From the NCBI GenBank assembly GCA_031285815.1, contig JAITVM010000055.1, forward strand, positions 1 through 9,749: 9,749 bases of DNA. The letters run 5' to 3'. A model generated the notes under the pieces. It saw nothing but the letters and a program-made list of their open reading frames with translations, was not told the origin of the DNA and searched no databases. Positions 6,505 to 9,749 of the stretch are shown one piece after another. Made by a program: the position numbers and the translations under genes. Each line of letters starts with the position of its first letter. Position 1 is the stretch's first letter. This DNA is from Clostridiales bacterium (GTDB taxonomy: Bacteria; Bacillota; Clostridia; Lachnospirales; JAITVM01).

Positions 6505-6783
6505 ATGATATCTGTTTTAACAATCACATTATATGTACCCTGGGCCCATTCGCTAAAAGAGAAGCGCATGGTTTTAAAAAGCCTCACTACTAAAATAAGG
6601 GGCAAATTTAATGTGTCTGTAGCCGAAACCGGGAGCCAGGATGCCCACCAGTCGATAGTTATAACCATAGCGGCGGTTGCGGCTAATAATGCGCAAAGCG
6701 ATAGCATAATTGATAATGTTATTAACTTTGTGGAAACGGCAACCGATGCCCAAATAACCCAGATAGAACGTGATACAAGGTAG
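6505..6783 (+). CDS. DUF503 family small protein (YlxP-like)
   Basis: The 92-residue product, MISVLTITLYVPWAHSLKEKRMVLKSL and onward, carries the DUF503 (PF04456) signature: a short beta strand followed by HSLKEKR, then a beta strand with VSVAETG. Two adjacent ATGs (6502 and 6505) are possible. The second is preferred because it lies seven bases after AGGTGA (6492-6497), and family members usually have a single Met before the Ile/Val-rich strand. Length is normal for the family. The molecular function is unsettled. In many Firmicutes the family member lies near infB-rbfA, and none of those genes is visible here. It is the first gene of a probable two-gene unit with the EamA transporter, 52 bases downstream. 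Confidence 0.88.
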   Translation: MISVLTITLYVPWAHSLKEKRMVLKSLTTKIRGKFNVSVAETGSQDAHQSIVITIAAVAANNAQSDSIIDNVINFVETATDAQITQIERDTR

Positions 6784-6835
6784 CCGGTTATTATGGGTTT
6801 ATTTTTGGCATTTTATAATGATGGGGGAATGGTTA

Positions 6836-7744
6836 ATGAATAAAAATGTTATGGGGCATTTAACCGCAATAATAACGATAGTAATCTGGGGGGTTACTTT
6901 TATCTGCACAAAGCTTTTGCTGGAACATTTAAACCCATTTTCAATTATGTTTTATAGATTTTTATTGGCATATATAATCCTCTTAGTAGCATACCCGAAA
7001 CGCCAAAAAACTTTTGTGCTTAAAGAAGAGCTGAAGTTTTTACTGGCAGGGTTTTCTGGGGTTACACTGTACCTTTTATTAGAGAATACGGCGATATCAT
7101 TTTCAACGGCATCAAATGTTGGGTTAATAGTATCATCTGGGCCAATGTTTACGGCGGTTGCATTTTCGTTGTTTTATAAAGCCGAGAAAATAGGGAAGCC
7201 TTTTTTTATCGGGTTTGTTATTGCGTTTGCTGGGATTTTTCTTGTTATGTTTAGCGGGCAGGGGAATGTCTCATTTAACCCAATTGGCGATATTTTAGCG
7301 TTACTGGCGGCAATGAGCTGGGGGGCATACTCTTTGTTTTACAGGAAAGCCGCTGATTTTAATACAGACATAATTTTAATTACGCGTAAGACTTTTTTTT
7401 ATGGGCTATTAACAATGCTGCCTTTGACCCCATTTTTTGATTTATCCGCTGATTTTAGCGTTTTTACAGACGCATCAGTTTTATTCAACTTTTTTTTCTT
7501 AGGCGCCTTAGCTTCATCTATGTGCTATGTTTCATGGTCATATGCCTGTAATGTATTGGGTAGCGTAAAAACCTCTGCATATATTTATTTAATCCCGTTT
7601 ATATCATTGCTGGCCTCGGCAATAGTTTTAGGTGAAAAAATTACATTCATAAAATTGGCGGGGTGCGTACTTATTTTGGCGGGGGTTTATATTTCTTCAA
7701 CTAAGAAGCAGGCCCAAAACAAAACAACAATAGAAACAGCTTAG
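6836..7744 (+). CDS. EamA-family (drug/metabolite transporter superfamily) permease
   Basis: ATG 6836 is chosen because it follows GGGGGA (6823-6828) by seven bases and gives the usual ~300-residue length (302). The longer frame from 6770 would overlap the DUF503 gene and has no ribosome binding site. The protein is hydrophobic throughout, with about ten membrane segments arranged as two EamA repeats. The first begins with the IVIWGVTFICTKLL helix and has the N-P-x-x-x-x-FYRFLLAY motif; the second begins with LLAAMSWGAYSLFYRKA. The tail ends with a basic KKQAQNK stretch. The family exports or exchanges small metabolites such as amino acids or nucleotides; the substrate cannot be read from sequence. 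It is probably co-transcribed with the DUF503 gene and stops just before a bidirectional terminator. Confidence 0.9.
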   Translation: MNKNVMGHLTAIITIVIWGVTFICTKLLLEHLNPFSIMFYRFLLAYIILLVAYPKRQKTFVLKEELKFLLAGFSGVTLYLLLENTAISFSTASNVGLIVSSGPMFTAVAFSLFYKAEKIGKPFFIGFVIAFAGIFLVMFSGQGNVSFNPIGDILALLAAMSWGAYSLFYRKAADFNTDIILITRKTFFYGLLTMLPLTPFFDLSADFSVFTDASVLFNFFFLGALASSMCYVSWSYACNVLGSVKTSAYIYLIPFISLLASAIVLGEKITFIKLAGCVLILAGVYISSTKKQAQNKTTIETA

Positions 7745-7760
7745 TGCAACATAAAATTAA

Positions 7761-7796
7761 AAAACCACATTAGCTTAAACGCTTTAATGTGGTTTT
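7761..7796. terminator. Bidirectional terminator between the EamA and ABC ATPase genes
   Basis: A 12-bp stem, AAAACCACATTA (7761-7772) with TAATGTGGTTTT (7785-7796), is flanked by A-rich sequence on the left and T-rich sequence on the right, so it has a U-tail in either direction. It lies between two convergent genes, 16 bases after one stop and 32 bases from the other. Inner AGC/GC bases can extend the stem around a small bulge. Confidence 0.85.
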
Positions 7797-7828
7797 ATTT
7801 CATCTGGGATGAAAATACCTATGGCTGG

Positions 7829-8626
7829 CTAATGGTTTAAAAGCATCCTGTCGTTAACCATATCTTCGCCGCTAACCTGTTCAAACATGCCCAAGAGGTC
7901 TGTAACAGTTAAATCTTTTTTACGGGGTTCGGCTATATCCAAAATACATTTGCCTTCGTGCATCATAGCAATCCGGTTGCCGACCCTTAGCGCGTCTTTC
8001 ATATTATGTGTTACCATAAGGGCGGTAAGTTTATTTTCTTCAACTAATTTTATAGTGACCTCCAAAACTTTTTTTGCAGTTTTTGGGTCTAATGCAGCGG
8101 TATGTTCATCAAGCAATAATATATCAGGGTTATGAAAAGTAGCCATAACTAATGTTAAGGCCTGCCTTTGGCCGCCGGATAAATTTCCGGCTTTATATTT
8201 TAAGCGGCCTTCTAACCCAAGGCCTAATTCTTTAAGCCTATGTGCGAATAAATCCCGTTCTTTGTTGGAGATGCCCCAATTCAAACCCCGGCGGTTGCCA
8301 CGCCTATAAGCCATGGCTAAATTTTCTTCTATAGTCATATTGCTTGCGGTACCCATACGCGGGTCTTGAAATACGCGCCCTATATAGGCGGCACGCTTAT
8401 GTTCAGTAAGTTTTGTCACATCTATATTATTTATGGAAATGCTACCCGAATCAACAGGGAAAACGCCGGCTATAGCATTTAGCAAAGTTGATTTCCCAGC
8501 ACCGTTGCCGCCGATTACTGTTATAAAATCATTTTTTTCTACAGTTAGGCTAACGTTTTGTATTGCTATTTTTTCGTTAACAGTACCTTGGTCAAAAATT
8601 TTCACTAAATTTAAAACTTTTAGCAT
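7829..8626 (-). CDS. ABC transporter ATP-binding protein (partner of a BPD_transp_2-type permease)
   Basis: This is the cytoplasmic ATPase of an importer, 265 residues. It has Walker A GGNGAGKST (39-47), Q-loop Q87 in RVFQDPRMGT, signature LSGGQ (149-153), Walker B ILLLDE (169-174), a D-loop AALD, and H-loop H207 in VTHNM. The segments EHKRAAYIGRVFQDP, TIEENLAMAYRRG and LLLDEHTAALDPKTA are typical of the subgroup that works with PF04392 (ABC_sub_bind) binding proteins, in which tryptophan uptake systems are known. All catalytic residues are present. The start ATG shares one base with the permease stop (TAATG), and GGGGGGG at 8634-8640 sits seven bases upstream inside the permease's last codons, so the two are translationally coupled. 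The substrate is not determined by this subunit. Confidence 0.93.
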   Translation of the reverse strand: MLKVLNLVKIFDQGTVNEKIAIQNVSLTVEKNDFITVIGGNGAGKSTLLNAIAGVFPVDSGSISINNIDVTKLTEHKRAAYIGRVFQDPRMGTASNMTIEENLAMAYRRGNRRGLNWGISNKERDLFAHRLKELGLGLEGRLKYKAGNLSGGQRQALTLVMATFHNPDILLLDEHTAALDPKTAKKVLEVTIKLVEENKLTALMVTHNMKDALRVGNRIAMMHEGKCILDIAEPRKKDLTVTDLLGMFEQVSGEDMVNDRMLLNH

Positions 8627-9639
8627 TATTGCGCCCCCCCGTTTTTATAAACAAATTTATGAAAGAACAGGGTTATTTTTTGAAATGCGATAAACCTGCG
8701 GAGGTACCTGAGCAAAAGTTTTTGGATAACGGGCACAGCCAAAACTACGGCCAGCAGTACAGAAGACATTAACCTTAAGTCTGAAGTTGGGAAACCTTCT
8801 TGCAGTATAAACGCAATAATCATCCTATATAAAATAGAGCCGCAGACCACAGAAATTAAGGATAGCAAAATCGACCTTTTTTTAAATATGAGTTCGAAAA
8901 TAAAACAAAATAAAACCTCACCGATAATAACCGAAGAAAGGCCTATTACAATAGTGCCGACACCAAAAGTAACATCGCCATACCCATCGTATTGGCCGAC
9001 TAAGGCAGAGCCCAATGCGATTATGCCATTGCCTATTACAAGCCCTAAAATTACCATGCTATCAGTATCGACACCCAATGCGCGGATCATTTTTTTATTA
9101 TTTCCGGTGGCGCGCAAAGCATAGCCTATTTCTGTGTTAAAGAAAAGCCATAAGCAGAATATTACGATAAAAACAACGATAAGCCCAATTATGCAGCTCG
9201 TTGGCTGTTTGTCTAAATTAAGGTGCTGCTGCAAATTGTTTATTATAGAAATTGCCTCTAATTCACCTTTCTTTACCATAGCCTGGTTAGAGCGGCCCAA
9301 GATCCTTAAATTAACTGAATATAGGCCGGTCATGGTGAGTATGCCGGAGATAAGTGCAGGTATTTTGAATTTCGTATGCAAAAAACCTGTTACGACGCCG
9401 GCCAATATCCCGGCAAAGATAGCAACAATGGTAGCCACTAAAGGGTCCCCCAGGATAGAAAAAGGGCTGCCCGCGGCGAACTGCCTTGTTACTAAATGCG
9501 CAACAACCGTAGTGCCAAGGGAAAAACAGCCTTCTGCTGTTAAATCAGCAATATCAAGTACTTTATAAGTAACATAAACCCCAATAGCCATTATCGACCA
9601 AAGCAAACCTTGCGCCAAAGCGCCTATTATAAAGCCCAT
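8626..9639 (-). CDS. ABC transporter permease, branched-chain amino acid/BPD_transp_2 type
   Basis: The 337-residue integral membrane protein has about eight to nine hydrophobic segments. It begins GLLWSIMAIGVYVTYKVLD followed by IADLTAEGCF, and has a cytoplasmic coupling segment TEIGYALRATGNNKKMIRALG and then GVGTIVIGLSSVIIGE, all characteristic of permeases paired with PF04392 binding proteins (tryptophan and related uptake). Most relatives I recall have EGSF where this has EGCF, a minor change. The start ATG 9639 lies seven bases after AGGCGG (9652-9647). It overlaps the ATPase start by one base. A substrate-binding protein gene should precede it on the minus strand and would be mostly outside the window. 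The substrate may be tryptophan or another small molecule. Confidence 0.92.
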   Translation of the reverse strand: MGFIIGALAQGLLWSIMAIGVYVTYKVLDIADLTAEGCFSLGTTVVAHLVTRQFAAGSPFSILGDPLVATIVAIFAGILAGVVTGFLHTKFKIPALISGILTMTGLYSVNLRILGRSNQAMVKKGELEAISIINNLQQHLNLDKQPTSCIIGLIVVFIVIFCLWLFFNTEIGYALRATGNNKKMIRALGVDTDSMVILGLVIGNGIIALGSALVGQYDGYGDVTFGVGTIVIGLSSVIIGEVLFCFIFELIFKKRSILLSLISVVCGSILYRMIIAFILQEGFPTSDLRLMSSVLLAVVLAVPVIQKLLLRYLRRFIAFQKITLFFHKFVYKNGGAQ

Positions 9640-9696
9640 AAAACTACCGCCTAAACTAAAATTTTATTAATTATAGTAAATCCTAATATAATATAT

Positions 9697-9724
9697 AGCC
9701 CAAAAGTTAATCTTTTGGGCTTTT
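9697..9724. terminator. Hairpin upstream of the ABC permease, possible intra-operon terminator
   Basis: AGCCCAAAAG (9697-9706) pairs perfectly with CTTTTGGGCT (9712-9721) around the loop TTAAT. On the plus strand the stem runs into TTTT, but no plus-strand gene precedes it. On the minus strand, the operon's direction, the tail is only ATATATT. It therefore may act as a partial terminator or mRNA-stabilising hairpin between the upstream gene and the permease. Confidence 0.6.
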
Positions 9725-9731
9725 AATATGA

Positions 9732-9749
9732 TTACTCAATAATAGCTGC
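9732..9749 (-). CDS. Possible 3' end of the substrate-binding protein gene
   Basis: At the right edge the minus strand reads Ala-Ala-Ile-Ile-Glu and then TAA (9734-9732), 11 bases before the hairpin. The position is where the substrate-binding lipoprotein of this ABC cassette is normally encoded, and a short helical ...AxxIIE end is common in that family. Five codons cannot prove it; the call rests on operon order. Confidence 0.3.
   Translation of the reverse strand, partial: AAIIE

Noticed and set aside
6468..6707. Antisense open frame over the DUF503 gene
   Set aside because: It overlaps a recognised DUF503 gene with its own promoter and ribosome binding site; the antisense product resembles nothing known.
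6770..6835. N-terminal extension of the EamA protein from 6770
   Set aside because: It would overlap the DUF503 coding region, lacks a ribosome binding site, and adds residues not expected for the family; ATG 6836 has GGGGGA seven bases upstream.

Overview
The window looks like chromosomal DNA from a low-GC, Gram-positive member of the Clostridia. Supporting signs are an AT-rich sequence, purine-rich ribosome binding sites that are often runs of G, a wall-type surface protein ending in NPQT + hydrophobic segment + basic tail, a YARHG-domain envelope protein, and an AlaRS and an ABC cassette that read like Firmicutes family members. The genus cannot be decided from the sequence alone. I saw no tRNA, rRNA, CRISPR array, insertion sequence or phage gene.

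Layout: (1) Positions 1-41 may be the start of a gene leaving the window leftwards. (2) A 408-base gene-free stretch leads into a large secreted surface protein (450-2666, +). It has a signal peptide, adhesin-like beta domains, two tandem MucBP-like repeats, a Thr/Arg-rich then Pro/Asp-rich stalk, and a C-terminal sorting-signal-like tail. A perfect 15-bp terminator hairpin follows. (3) A membrane-anchored YARHG-domain protein (2776-3612, +) comes next. (4) A perfect 18-bp bidirectional terminator separates it from convergent alaS (3706-6339, -). (5) alaS and a small DUF503 gene (6505-6783, +) fire away from each other from two good sigma-A-type promoters in a 165-bp gap. The DUF503 gene is followed by an EamA-family drug/metabolite transporter (6836-7744, +), probably in one operon. 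(6) Another bidirectional terminator separates these from an ABC importer cassette on the - strand: a permease (8626-9639) and an ATPase (7829-8626) whose stop and start codons overlap as TAATG. The 3' end of the preceding gene, probably the substrate-binding lipoprotein, may just enter the right edge.

Working together: the ABC permease and ATPase form one importer of the type linked to PF04392 substrate-binding proteins (tryptophan/aromatic or other small-molecule uptake). The two envelope proteins on the left lie side by side but are separated by a terminator, so a shared function is only a guess. alaS is a housekeeping gene and its very short leader has no room for a T-box. The most unusual object is the surface protein. 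Its only three cysteines lie in one CxxCC cluster, its stalk splits into a basic and an acidic half, and its sorting motif reads NPQTFD where NPQTGD or NPQTN would be expected. I found no clear evidence of a wholly new multi-gene system.
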